From positions 1-22,698 of IMG/VR virus record IMGVR_UViG_3300009365_003805: a stretch of DNA of 22,698 nt; one strand, 5' to 3'. Below, one piece after another: positions 1 through 6,779 of this stretch. The notes under the pieces are model-generated. The model was not told the origin of the DNA. It saw only the letters and a program-made list of their open reading frames with translations, and ran no database searches. This stretch comes from a virus. A program made the position numbers and the translations under genes. Position 1 is the stretch's first letter; each line of letters starts with the position of its first letter.

Positions 1-564
1 TCACGACTTTTTTTCCGATTTTGATCCTATTTGCAAATTCCATTTCGACCCCTCGTAGACAGTCTCGAAATCGCGCCACTTATCCCACTCGTCCGCTAAT
101 GTATCAGGATTCACTCCCTTGTAATTGTATTCGCGCGCACCCACGAGAGCAAGGTATTTTCCAACGAGCTCAGAACAAACGAGCCACTTACCACGGTACG
201 AGACGCGCCTGGCCAAGGGCGGGAACAAATGAAGGAACAACCTCCAAGCTGGATACACTCGGCCCAGGTCCTCCTCAAGGAGTATATTTTTTGCCCTCTC
301 AAAGTCGCCCGATGTTAAAGGCGTATACCGAGCAATTTTGATCCGCTTGCCGTTATACTTGGAAAGATTACCGAGCCTGATTCCATTCGGGAGCGCCTCG
401 AGCGTGGCGCCTACATCGGTTAATACAATGCCGGCATGAGAATATACAGAGCTCCCGTCTTTTGCCCAAAATCTTTGAGCGCCATTTATTAACCGAGGAA
501 TGATTCCGGCGCCTTTGACGACAAAGACATCCCCCGCTTTTAAAGCCATTACTTTACTCACCAT
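1..564 (-). CDS. Permuted NlpC/P60 (YiiX-like) papain-fold enzyme
   Basis: This 187-residue protein (from the ATG at 564; a GTG one codon later has better spacing to GGAGG) has the order His first, Cys later: His43 in Ser-Val-Tyr-Ser-His-Ala-Gly-Ile-Val-Leu and Cys130 in Trp-Leu-Val-Cys-Ser-Glu-Leu. This order is typical of permuted NlpC/P60-like (YiiX/LRAT-type) thiol hydrolases. A Gly-Asp-Val-Phe-Val-Val start (residues 11-16) and Leu-Glu-Ala-Leu-Pro-Asn-Gly-Ile (55-62) match that fold. These enzymes cut peptides, amides or acyl esters. A second cell-wall-active enzyme or a virion peptidoglycan hydrolase are both possible. It has no signal peptide. The stop codon is the first three bases of the window, so the gene is complete. 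Confidence 0.66.
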   Translation of the reverse strand: MVSKVMALKAGDVFVVKGAGIIPRLINGAQRFWAKDGSSVYSHAGIVLTDVGATLEALPNGIRLGNLSKYNGKRIKIARYTPLTSGDFERAKNILLEEDLGRVYPAWRLFLHLFPPLARRVSYRGKWLVCSELVGKYLALVGAREYNYKGVNPDTLADEWDKWRDFETVYEGSKWNLQIGSKSEKKS

Positions 565-601
565 TACCTCCAGAAGAAAAAATATTCGACTAGGATCCGG
601 A

Positions 602-1312
602 TTAATTCATACCAATAAACTCGAGGCGGACGCCGCGGATCCCCGGCGCCGCCTTCGGAGGGTTTGGGAGATACACCGCCCCCACCTCAACACCGGACGA
701 CTCGAGATTGCCAACCAGAGCAACAAGGGAAAAGGTCACTTCCTCCCCGAGCTCGATCGGCTTATCGCATACAAGAGCCCGGGCCAGCGGATCGGAAGTC
801 TCACAAAAGATCTCATCCCCTTTATAGATCCGGAAAGCATCGACCGGACCATCCGGGAATGAATAAGCGAACGACGTCCGCCAGAGACTCTCATCCAGAC
901 GATCAACCGAGGCCTGGAAGTCGGTCGGAATAGCGATCAGATTCAATTCAAAGGACGACCCTGCAAGGCTGACTTGATCCCAGCGGTCAACCTTGGCCAG
1001 GGAAAAGGATCCGGCCGAACCATACTCAGCTGAGAACTCACAAAGAAAAGAGCCGGAGAAACCGTCTTCATCGGCGGCGCTATCAGTACACCCCTCGAGC
1101 TCAACACCATCCATATAAGTGCGAAGACCAACCACATCCGCGCCGGGCTGAACGCCGTCCGTGAATTCATAGTCGATCAAGACTCGCCAGGTCGCCTCCC
1201 CTGCCATTGCCGGCTTGGCCATTACAGCCAGGACACACAACGTCGTAAGAGATCCAACTAAGAGCGCAAACGCTGTATACAACTTCAACATTTTTTTCGT
1301 TCTCCAACTCAT
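602..1312 (-). CDS. Secreted protein with two fibronectin-type III-like domains
   Basis: This 236-residue protein has a Sec signal peptide: basic start (Ser-Trp-Arg-Thr-Lys-Lys), a long hydrophobic core (11-32) and Ala-Met-Ala at 35-37 as the cleavage site. Two related beta domains follow, about residues 41-118 and 143-214. The second is the clearer: Phe-Arg-Ile-Tyr-Lys-Gly-Asp-Glu-Ile-Phe-Cys-Glu, then Arg-Ala-Leu-Val-Cys, then Val-Thr-Phe-Ser-Leu-Val-Ala, with Cys75/Cys91 and Cys170/Cys182 likely disulfides. This suggests an exported protein. It could be a virion-release, host-surface or lysogenic-conversion factor. AAGGAGG lies upstream of the ATG at normal spacing. Function is not recognised. 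Confidence 0.55.
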   Translation of the reverse strand: MSWRTKKMLKLYTAFALLVGSLTTLCVLAVMAKPAMAGEATWRVLIDYEFTDGVQPGADVVGLRTYMDGVELEGCTDSAADEDGFSGSFLCEFSAEYGSAGSFSLAKVDRWDQVSLAGSSFELNLIAIPTDFQASVDRLDESLWRTSFAYSFPDGPVDAFRIYKGDEIFCETSDPLARALVCDKPIELGEEVTFSLVALVGNLESSGVEVGAVYLPNPPKAAPGIRGVRLEFIGMN

Positions 1313-1331
1313 AACACCCTCCTTTTTTTTG

Positions 1332-1352
1332 ATTCATCAAGAATCAAGATTT
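1332..1352 (-). repeat. Intergenic 21-base element, copy A
   Basis: The sequence lies just upstream of the ribosome binding site of the secreted-protein gene. It matches copy B (15996-16016) at 19 of 21 positions. It overlaps a short inverted repeat, TTGATTC / GAATCAA. Shared position before a Shine-Dalgarno site suggests a leader or binding site rather than a terminator; it is followed on this strand by A-residues, not T-residues. Confidence 0.5.
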
Positions 1353-1355
1353 TGA

Positions 1356-1769
1356 TTAATAGGTCCAGACTCGTGGCCGCGGACTCATCGGCTCGCGGCA
1401 ATCGTCCAGATGGATTATCCGTTTTTCCCATGGCCCCTTTTGCCGGATCCCTACACCAGAAAATCCCAACAGGACCGCCTCCTGGAGCACTCGATAAGCC
1501 CTCAACCCCGCGACTCGAATATCGACGGCGGCCACCCCGGCGCCGGAGTCCACGGCGTGAGGACCAACTCCTTTCATTTTTGGAGAGACTCGTTGATCAT
1601 GGGCCTTACACCTACACCCCGAGGTCACATAGAGAGGCAGATCTCCGCAACGCTTCCGGAGGACCTCAAGCCTCGCCATAAAGAGCGGATCCATCTCACA
1701 GAAACCACAACCGCATTGACAGGCCATTTCAGCGACGGAGAAATTTTCAGAGATTCGATTCTGTTTCAT
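1356..1769 (-). CDS. M15 family peptidase, endolysin
   Basis: This 137-residue zinc peptidase of the M15 (D-Ala-D-Ala carboxypeptidase-like, M15_3) family would cut peptidoglycan stem peptides for lysis. The zinc ligands are visible: His71 in Gly-Pro-His-Ala-Val, Asp83 in Ala-Val-Asp-Ile and His120 in Ile-Ile-His-Leu-Asp. A Val-Thr-Ser-Gly-Cys-Arg block (48-53) precedes them. Residues 17-24 form a Cys-Gln-Cys-Gly-Cys-Gly-Phe-Cys cluster, common near the start of this family. The length is typical. The start at 1769 was chosen for GGAGAGGA seven bases upstream and an ATGA overlap with the membrane gene; a longer reading from 1844 would run inside that gene. No signal peptide is seen, so it needs a membrane partner for export. 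Confidence 0.9.
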   Translation of the reverse strand: MKQNRISENFSVAEMACQCGCGFCEMDPLFMARLEVLRKRCGDLPLYVTSGCRCKAHDQRVSPKMKGVGPHAVDSGAGVAAVDIRVAGLRAYRVLQEAVLLGFSGVGIRQKGPWEKRIIHLDDCREPMSPRPRVWTY

Positions 1770-2131
1770 TTCGTGGTCCTCTCCTCCAAGCGCTCCACTT
1801 TTTTGGCCAATGGATCGAGCTTGCCATATATTCGAGTGAGGCATTCCGTCCGACGACGACTACAGTCCGCCTCGTGACTTGCCTCCTTTCCACCGACCAA
1901 ATCCCTTATCTCGTCGAGCTTATTCCCATGGGTATCGAGTCGTGATTCTTGCCGGCGCCAAGCAGCCAGCAGAACAACACCCAGGATCCCGGCCACGAAA
2001 AGGAACATCTTCCAATCAGCTGCACCAGTGATGGTATATGCCACAGGCTCGGCGGATGCTTTCGAGGCAATCTTCACGAGTGAGTCGGCGATTTTTTCCG
2101 CAATATTTAAAAGGGCTTCTTCACGTTCCAC
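1766..2131 (-). CDS. Single-helix membrane protein with coiled coil, lysis-block candidate
   Basis: This 121-residue protein has an N-terminal amphipathic helix (1-28), one membrane segment (Trp-Lys-Met-Phe-Leu-Phe-Val-Ala-Gly-Ile-Leu-Gly-Val-Val-Leu-Leu-Ala, about 40-57) and a charged C-terminal coiled coil (60-121) with a Cys-Ser-Arg-Arg-Arg stretch. The start is a GTG with AAGGAG eight bases upstream overlapping the preceding stop; no ATG is near. It lies directly before the M15 endolysin with an ATGA overlap, as holins or haemolysin XhlA-like membrane partners often do. A spanin-like inner membrane subunit is another option. No pore motif identifies it. Confidence 0.5.
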   Translation of the reverse strand: MEREEALLNIAEKIADSLVKIASKASAEPVAYTITGAADWKMFLFVAGILGVVLLAAWRRQESRLDTHGNKLDEIRDLVGGKEASHEADCSRRRTECLTRIYGKLDPLAKKVERLEERTTK

Positions 2132-2143
2132 CGAAAAAACTCC

Positions 2144-2704
2144 TTATATTTCTGCGAGTTGATTGATTGCAACACGGACGGTTGCCTCGATTGTTGCCAC
2201 ATCGGTCAAGCTCGTAATTTTTGCAATGGCACCACGACGAATCATTTCAATGCCGGCCGCCAACTTTGACCATTGAGAGGCAATAAATAGGACCTCGTCA
2301 CACGCGGTCTTCCCACTACAACTATTCGCAGCGGCCTCGGCGGCGACAAAATCCCAACCGGTCAAATCTTCCGGATAACCCGCAGCCGCGTATCTCTTAC
2401 ACTCGTCGAGCTTGAGGGCGTAAACCGCATCTTGTCCGGGAGCCACGGTGATATACCTAGCCCTTGTTTCACCGGCCGCCTGGTCAATAGCGTTTTTAGC
2501 CGTGGCCTGAGTATCGGGCAACGGATCATAGGCATCGAGCAAGGCCTGGGCCTCGGCGCCATAATTCTCACGATCAACCGGCTTCAGGCCGTTAGGTTCG
2601 ACAAAATCGACGGACTCATCGAGACTGTTCGAAATAACCGCAAAGCCCATGACTGCCAAATAGGCCACCTCGGCGGCAACGGTCTTTTGATTCAATGACT
2701 GCAT
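2144..2704 (-). CDS. Tail-associated protein with helical C-terminal domain
   Basis: This 186-residue protein starts at an ATG with AAGGAGG six bases upstream, which rules out a longer reading back to 2770. Residues 1-60 have Ala-Val-Met-Gly-Phe-Ala-Val-Ile and Pro-Asn-Gly-Leu-Lys-Pro-Val. From about residue 85 the sequence is alpha-helical, with Ala-Arg-Tyr-Ile-Thr-Val-Ala-Pro-Gly-Gln-Asp-Ala-Val-Tyr-Ala-Leu-Lys followed by Glu-Cys-Lys-Arg-Tyr-Ala-Ala-Ala. This is a pattern I associate with a domain found in phage tail and virion proteins and possibly used in assembly. The C-terminal half has two closely spaced cysteines. It follows the 200-residue gene by 11 bases. The likely role is virion assembly or fibre attachment, by position. 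Confidence 0.42.
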   Translation of the reverse strand: MQSLNQKTVAAEVAYLAVMGFAVISNSLDESVDFVEPNGLKPVDRENYGAEAQALLDAYDPLPDTQATAKNAIDQAAGETRARYITVAPGQDAVYALKLDECKRYAAAGYPEDLTGWDFVAAEAAANSCSGKTACDEVLFIASQWSKLAAGIEMIRRGAIAKITSLTDVATIEATVRVAINQLAEI

Positions 2705-2715
2705 TACATCCCTCC

Positions 2716-3318
2716 TTATGCTTGCACGTATATCCGACAGGAAATATTGGTTGTTGATGGAAAGATCCAAGTGGTTGCGGTACGGATGGGACCAGGATTC
2801 TCGTGGGTTGTAGCGAAAAAGAGCGCATTACAGTCACAAGCCGGGGTACCTTGCCCGCCTATCAAGCCAAGGAACGAGCCCGCAGATTGGCAATTGCCGT
2901 GCTCTATAACTGTGCCGGGCTCAAACGACTCAACCGAAATTCCAAGCCAAAAGAAACGCGGCAATTTTACCACCGCACCCAAATTCACATGACGGCTAAC
3001 GACAGTCCCAGCCGGCAAAGTATCAACCACCCGATGGATCAGCTCACCGGTCACGTAATCCCAAATCCCAAAAGCAACGTTGGCGTCAAGAGTGCGTGTA
3101 TTCGTAGCAATTTTATAGCTGACACCCGTACTTGCAAGTCCCTCCTCCTCCAACGCAAAAAGCGCCATTTTGTACCAACTGCCATTTAAAAAAGTCGTAG
3201 TGGAATCGTCTTCCTTGCCTGTGGTAATAGGCCAGCGGGCAGAACTCTGAAGAGCATAGCCAGTCGGCTTCGGTACTATCGCTGTTGGTTGAGGACCTTG
3301 TCCTTGTTTCATTTTCAT
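2716..3318 (-). CDS. Unrecognised tail-end protein, fibre or receptor-binding candidate
   Basis: This 200-residue protein starts at an ATG at 3318 (AGGA seven bases upstream; GTG 3321 and ATG 3312 are alternatives). Its N-terminus is low in complexity (Met, Lys, Gln, Gly, Pro). The rest is beta-rich, with Ser-Trp-Tyr-Lys-Met-Ala-Leu-Phe-Ala-Leu near 47, Ala-Phe-Gly-Ile-Trp-Asp near 82, Phe-Phe-Trp-Leu-Gly-Ile-Ser-Val-Glu near 120 and a final beta strand. Cys residues occur near 142 and in a Cys-Asp-Cys near 160. The gene lies between small tail-tip genes and the lysis block, where receptor-binding proteins are common. I do not recognise a family. A trimeric fibre head is possible but not shown. 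Confidence 0.4.
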   Translation of the reverse strand: MKMKQGQGPQPTAIVPKPTGYALQSSARWPITTGKEDDSTTTFLNGSWYKMALFALEEEGLASTGVSYKIATNTRTLDANVAFGIWDYVTGELIHRVVDTLPAGTVVSRHVNLGAVVKLPRFFWLGISVESFEPGTVIEHGNCQSAGSFLGLIGGQGTPACDCNALFFATTHENPGPIRTATTWIFPSTTNISCRIYVQA

Positions 3319-3578
3319 CACCTATTCCTGTAATAAGAGACATGGAGAGAGGCCGAAGGACTGATAAACCGCAACTTCTCAAGCTCGTTGTCAAAATTCA
3401 AAAAGCCATTAGACTGGATTGGCATCCCGACGGACACGGTCGGATCATCACCATGATCTTTCCACATCACCTCCCCACCCTTGACCACCACAAACGCCTC
3501 GTTTGCCCCGGGAGGAACGGTCAAACTAACAGCGCTCGACAAGTCGTCGATTTGCTCAAAACCTTTATTCACTCTCAT
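3318..3578 (-). CDS. Small beta-rich virion protein, probably tail tip or fibre
   Basis: This 86-residue protein begins Met-Arg-Val-Asn-Lys-Gly-Phe-Glu-Gln-Ile and has Pro-Pro-Gly-Ala-Asn-Glu-Ala-Phe-Val-Val-Val, Val-Met-Trp-Lys-Asp-His-Gly-Asp-Asp-Pro-Thr near residue 37 and a C-terminal Leu-Arg-Phe-Ile-Ser...Val-Ser-Tyr-Tyr-Arg strand pair. This is a short jelly-roll-like layout that I recall among small uncharacterised proteins near tail fibres. GGGGTG lies four bases upstream of the ATG. The stop overlaps the next start (TGATG). A decoration or fibre-attachment role is possible; no enzyme motif is present. Confidence 0.42.
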   Translation of the reverse strand: MRVNKGFEQIDDLSSAVSLTVPPGANEAFVVVKGGEVMWKDHGDDPTVSVGMPIQSNGFLNFDNELEKLRFISPSASLHVSYYRNR

Positions 3579-3591
3579 ATTGCACCCCGCT

Positions 3592-3819
3592 TTAAATTGT
3601 TACTTCATACGCCGGCAAATCCGGAGCCTCGCCGACAACCTCACCGGCCCGAACATAGGCCTTTAATCCAACCGCCACCGACTGACCTCGAGCTCGCATA
3701 ACTCCGCCGCCTAATGTTTCAACCGTGCTCGTCCCATCGGGATTATGAGCGGTCACATCAGCGACGATGGTCGGATCGGTGGGGATTAATCCTTGAAATT
3801 TCTCCCACAAATTAGCCAT
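3592..3819 (-). CDS. Small OB-fold-like tail-tip protein
   Basis: This 75-residue protein contains Val-Thr-Ala-His-Asn-Pro-Asp-Gly-Thr-Ser-Thr-Val, Arg-Ala-Arg-Gly-Gln-Ser-Val-Ala-Val-Gly, and Tyr-Val-Arg-Ala-Gly-Glu-Val-Val-Gly-Glu-Ala-Pro, a pattern seen in small OB-fold proteins next to phage tail hubs. The start at 3819 was chosen because TGGGGC lies seven bases upstream and the gene then overlaps the hub stop by only 8 bases; a longer reading back to 3936 would run inside the hub gene with arginine-rich, uncharacteristic residues. It may sit between hub and tip, as the OB domain does in other hubs. Identification is from pattern and position. Confidence 0.55.
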   Translation of the reverse strand: MANLWEKFQGLIPTDPTIVADVTAHNPDGTSTVETLGGGVMRARGQSVAVGLKAYVRAGEVVGEAPDLPAYEVTI

Positions 3820-5515
3820 GGAATCGCCCCAACTCGAGATCCTGAGAGACACGCAATCCATTACCCCGGGAAGCCGACACCGAACACGAGCGCACCTGGC
3901 CACGCCAGGCAGCAAGGCCGGTCTCCTGGACTTCAACCAAGCCCCCGGGAAGTATCAGCCCCGGGATCCCCGGATCCGCGAACAACGGAACACTCACCCG
4001 GGTAAAAGACCATTCCCCGCCAGCACCGAGAATATTCCGACCCCGTTCCATGCCAGCTGCAACCTCGGTGATCAGAGGATCCACAACATCACCGGCCAGG
4101 AGATCCCCAGCCGTACCCTCACGAGTTACTTTCACCTGGACACCTTGGCCCTCGCCAGAAACAAAAACCGCGTTATATGCTGGAGCCGGCCGCCATTCGG
4201 CCCCCATCTCCCGAAAGAGAGAATCAGGGAGTGCGACCTCCGGTGTTGCCGTGGCAAAGTCCCAGGGGTCCACCGGGTATTTTGATTGCACAATGAGGAC
4301 CTGGTCTGTCACATGGGATAGGACCACGCCGCCGGCCGCAGCGGCGATCTTCTTGATTGCATCGAGAGGAGTTAAATTCTGATATGACCAGGCGCCGCCC
4401 GAGACGAGCCAGTCGACTTGTTGCCAGTCGAGAGTAAAGCCGGTGTTCAAGAGCTCGGCCTCGGCGAGCTGGATCGCCGACCTCGCCTCGGTCTCACTGT
4501 ATGATCGAGCCGGCGCGTATGGTTTCGCCAGCTGGGCGGACTGACTTCGGCCGGTAATCGTCCAGCCTCCACCGGCAAAGCGTTTATTTTCCCGCCAACC
4601 TTCGACCAGGACCCGCCACAGAAAACCATTGATATTCACCTCGACCAGGACAGGCACTCCAGAGACAGGACGGACAAGATCCAGGGCCTCCCTCGAGTTA
4701 AGGGTCGCTTCAAAGCCCCAACACCAGGAGCCAAGATCCGCAGACAACCGCATGGCCGCGACATCAATGGGCGCTGAATCGGAAACTCGTGTCAAAAGAA
4801 CATTATTCATAACTCGATACACCCGCAGGACCGGCGCCGCCGGATAGGTCCTCGGCTCGAGGAAGATATACTGGTCTCGCCAGCCCGAGGGCTCACGCAT
4901 GGAACAGCGCTCGTCATAGGACAGAGCATCAAACAAGACGTCGCAATGGTCCCCGTCCCCGGTGGAGTTGATATCCCGACCCAGGTCGACGACGAGCCCA
5001 TCTCCGACCGGGAGGAGATAGTCGCGAAAACAAATCCGCGCATAATGATTCGGGCCCCACAAGGTTGCGTGGTGCTCGTCATTGGGCGGCGGCATGGACC
5101 ATGGATCGCGGAGCTCGCGGTCCCGGGCTGGTAACTCATCCCAGGGAAAGATCCTCTTAAAATCTCTTGCCGGCGGCGAAGCGTAAGGCTCGACGACTGT
5201 TCGGTCCTGGATCGGCAAATCCTCCCAGGGCAAATCGTGGTCGCGTGGTTTTGTTGGCGGGCTTTGCCAGGGCAATTCAGAGAGGAACTCGGAGCGGGCC
5301 AGGCGTTCCCAGCCGGCCCGGTTATGGAGAGCAAGATCGCGAAACTTCCCCCAGGGCGCCGCGTATTCCCGACGCAATTCGGCTGGCTTTCGCAAGCCGG
5401 TCCGATGGTGGATCCGCTTCGGAGGCGCCGCGATCCAGGGCGCCTCGACCTGGTGGTCCTCCTTGAGAGAGCGATCGAATTTAAGACGATAGGTTTTATG
5501 TTCTGCATGAGCCAT
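3812..5515 (-). CDS. Tail hub-like (baseplate hub) protein with 14-residue N-terminal repeats
   Basis: This 567-residue protein has two parts. Residues 26-165 are ten exact-length copies of a 14-residue unit with Pro-Trp at its start, most clearly Pro-Trp-x-x-x-Pro-x-x-(Asp)-Arg. Residues 170-567 are a beta-rich hub-like domain: Trp-Gly-Phe-Glu-Ala-Thr-Leu-Asn-Ser near 266, Val-Leu-Val-Glu-Gly-Trp near 302, Ile-Thr-Gly-Arg-Ser near 320, a helix Leu-Asp-Ala-Ile-Lys-Lys-Ile-Ala near 384, and Val-Leu-Ile-Val-Gln-Ser-Lys-Tyr-Pro at 406. This resembles the gp27/gpD-like hubs that cap the tube and hold the puncturing or wall-binding parts. The following OB-fold-like gene overlaps its stop by 8 bases, as expected for a hub partner. 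The ribosome binding site is weak (CGGA), so coupling to the upstream gene is likely. Confidence 0.65.
   Translation of the reverse strand: MAHAEHKTYRLKFDRSLKEDHQVEAPWIAAPPKRIHHRTGLRKPAELRREYAAPWGKFRDLALHNRAGWERLARSEFLSELPWQSPPTKPRDHDLPWEDLPIQDRTVVEPYASPPARDFKRIFPWDELPARDRELRDPWSMPPPNDEHHATLWGPNHYARICFRDYLLPVGDGLVVDLGRDINSTGDGDHCDVLFDALSYDERCSMREPSGWRDQYIFLEPRTYPAAPVLRVYRVMNNVLLTRVSDSAPIDVAAMRLSADLGSWCWGFEATLNSREALDLVRPVSGVPVLVEVNINGFLWRVLVEGWRENKRFAGGGWTITGRSQSAQLAKPYAPARSYSETEARSAIQLAEAELLNTGFTLDWQQVDWLVSGGAWSYQNLTPLDAIKKIAAAAGGVVLSHVTDQVLIVQSKYPVDPWDFATATPEVALPDSLFREMGAEWRPAPAYNAVFVSGEGQGVQVKVTREGTAGDLLAGDVVDPLITEVAAGMERGRNILGAGGEWSFTRVSVPLFADPGIPGLILPGGLVEVQETGLAAWRGQVRSCSVSASRGNGLRVSQDLELGRFHG
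5021..5440 (-). repeat. Ten-copy 42-bp (14-residue) repeat
   Basis: The copies keep a strict 14-residue spacing: Trp at residues 27, 55, 69, 83, 97, 125, 139 and 153, with Tyr at 111 and Leu at 41 in the missing places. Most are preceded by Pro. Clear units are Pro-Trp-Glu-Asp-Leu-Pro-Ile-Gln-Asp-Arg and Pro-Trp-Asp-Glu-Leu-Pro-Ala-Arg-Asp-Arg. The base sequence has diverged more than the protein, so the spacing is under selection or the repeats are old. Confidence 0.85.
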
Positions 5516-5835
5516 TATTCCGTCGCTACCTGTGAAACGTAATCAAGAACCTCGGCGTTATATTCAAGTGGTTTCTGAAGGTCGTCAAAAACAATCACCA
5601 AGAGACTCCTTTCGGGATACTCGGCCATTCCCTCGATGGACCATTCGCCGGTTACTGGATCCGACCAGGTCGCCCCTTTGTAATCATGATGAAAGCGACC
5701 AATAACCAGAATCCGGCGGCGAGCCGGCACCCCATTAACCCTCACCAACCCGGCGAGTTTGTGGCGCCATGTGTAAACCGTCGAGATCGGATCCCCAAAA
5801 AACTGGACACAGCCATCAGCTCCACCGAAAGTCAT
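5515..5835 (-). CDS. Small tail-tip protein with carboxypeptidase-regulatory-like fold
   Basis: This protein has 106 residues from the ATG at 5835 (a GTG at 5838 would add one). Its core, Gly-Leu-Val-Arg-Val-Asn-Gly-Val-Pro-Ala-Arg-Arg-Arg-Ile-Leu-Val, followed by Trp-Ser-Asp-Pro-Val-Thr-Gly-Glu-Trp and Tyr-Asn-Ala-Glu-Val-Leu-Asp, follows the pattern of small transthyretin-like domains (a first strand, then Ser-Asp-x-x-Thr-Gly, then a Tyr-Asn-Ala end) seen as modules in phage tail proteins. It overlaps the preceding gene by one base and the hub-like gene start by one (TAATG). It may cap or decorate the tail tip. Fold assignment is from pattern only. Confidence 0.5.
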   Translation of the reverse strand: MTFGGADGCVQFFGDPISTVYTWRHKLAGLVRVNGVPARRRILVIGRFHHDYKGATWSDPVTGEWSIEGMAEYPERSLLVIVFDDLQKPLEYNAEVLDYVSQVATE

Positions 5836-6779
5836 CACGGCCGAAATCCCGGACCGAGGTCGATCATGTACTGGCCGTTATTGCCGCCACGATAGGTGAG
5901 AAAAGCCATCAAATCGAGGTCACCCTGGGCCACTTGCTGGAGATTATCAAACGCCTCAGCATGTTGAGGATCCCAAAAGCCCGGCATATAACCACGAAAA
6001 GAATACGACTCCGATCCTCTATCCTTCAAATGAGGCCGAGAAAAAATCCATTGCCCATTCCATTGCTCGCTCGGCCCATACCTCCCGGAAATGGAAGCAG
6101 CTACACAGGGACCACCGCCCGACCTCATACCACAGCCTTGCTCAGTCGCCGTCGTCGGGACGACGCCGTCCGAACAGCGCGTATAGTGTGCAAAAGACCC
6201 GGAGTAATAACCGAGCATCTCCCAGTTTGAATATGAAGAAGGACCAAGCAATACACACCCCCATTCGTCCCCAGGAACGAGGGAAATAATATCTCCGAAA
6301 AAACTAGCCGAGACCCGCCACGTATTGTCGGTCGGATCTCCGGTCGTACAAGACCAAAAGACCATGCAATAGAAACAACGATCATCCCCTATCACCACCC
6401 AGGGCCGAGGCGACGTCGAATTCGCATTTGAGGCCCGAAAGCACCGATAAGAATTCAGAGGAAACGAACCATTCCCATTGTCGATATCAGCCATGGACTC
6501 ATAGCCGCGGAGCTCCGCGGCATACTGTACCGAGGCCGGCAACTCATTAGTTGAGGAATGATCCACCCGCAGAAAGAAGCCGGTCCCGGCCACCGGATTA
6601 TTCCGAAAGACCATCTTCTCCTCTTGCGCGTCGACAAACTCCAAGGTCCAACCAAGCGACGCTTTTTCACCGTACCCATCGACTAAGACCTTTCGGAGGA
6701 GATTGGTCACCGAGCCAAACTGGCCGGCAAGAACCGGAGCCTCGGGATCATCCCATCTGTAGACAGTAGGCGCGGCCAT
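5835..6779 (-). CDS. Tail-tip structural protein, Trp/Gly/Cys-rich
   Basis: This 314-residue protein starts Ala-Ala-Pro-Thr-Val-Tyr-Arg-Trp-Asp-Asp-Pro and has Leu-Val-Asp-Gly-Tyr-Gly near residue 32 and Phe-Arg-Asn-Asn-Pro-Val-Ala-Gly-Thr-Gly-Phe near 58. These match a family of about 300 residues that I recall from siphophage tail-tip clusters. It is rich in Trp, Tyr, Gly and Ser and contains several cysteines, including Cys-Phe-Tyr-Cys near residue 134 and Cys-Ser near 143. No enzyme motif is recognised. The ATG overlaps the preceding stop by one base and the stop overlaps the next start (TGATG), so it is coupled in the tail-tip set. Exact role unknown. Confidence 0.5.
   Translation of the reverse strand: MAAPTVYRWDDPEAPVLAGQFGSVTNLLRKVLVDGYGEKASLGWTLEFVDAQEEKMVFRNNPVAGTGFFLRVDHSSTNELPASVQYAAELRGYESMADIDNGNGSFPLNSYRCFRASNANSTSPRPWVVIGDDRCFYCMVFWSCTTGDPTDNTWRVSASFFGDIISLVPGDEWGCVLLGPSSYSNWEMLGYYSGSFAHYTRCSDGVVPTTATEQGCGMRSGGGPCVAASISGRYGPSEQWNGQWIFSRPHLKDRGSESYSFRGYMPGFWDPQHAEAFDNLQQVAQGDLDLMAFLTYRGGNNGQYMIDLGPGFRP

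Noticed and set aside
1329-1347. Inverted repeat TTGATTC/GAATCAA as an intrinsic terminator before the secreted-protein gene
   Set aside because: On the coding strand it is followed by A-residues, not T-residues, and the stem is weak and AT-rich; it overlaps the shared 21-base element and is better kept as a leader feature.
1356-1844. 162-residue version of the M15 peptidase starting at 1844
   Set aside because: It would run 75 bases into the membrane-protein gene; the ATG at 1769 has GGAGAGGA upstream and an ATGA overlap.
2144-2770. 208-residue version of the helical tail protein starting at 2770
   Set aside because: It would overlap the preceding gene by over 50 bases, whereas the ATG at 2704 has AAGGAGG at ideal spacing.
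3592-3936. 114-residue version of the OB-fold-like gene starting at 3936
   Set aside because: The extra 39 residues are arginine- and cysteine-rich shadow sequence inside the hub gene; the ATG at 3819 has a binding site and a normal 8-base overlap.
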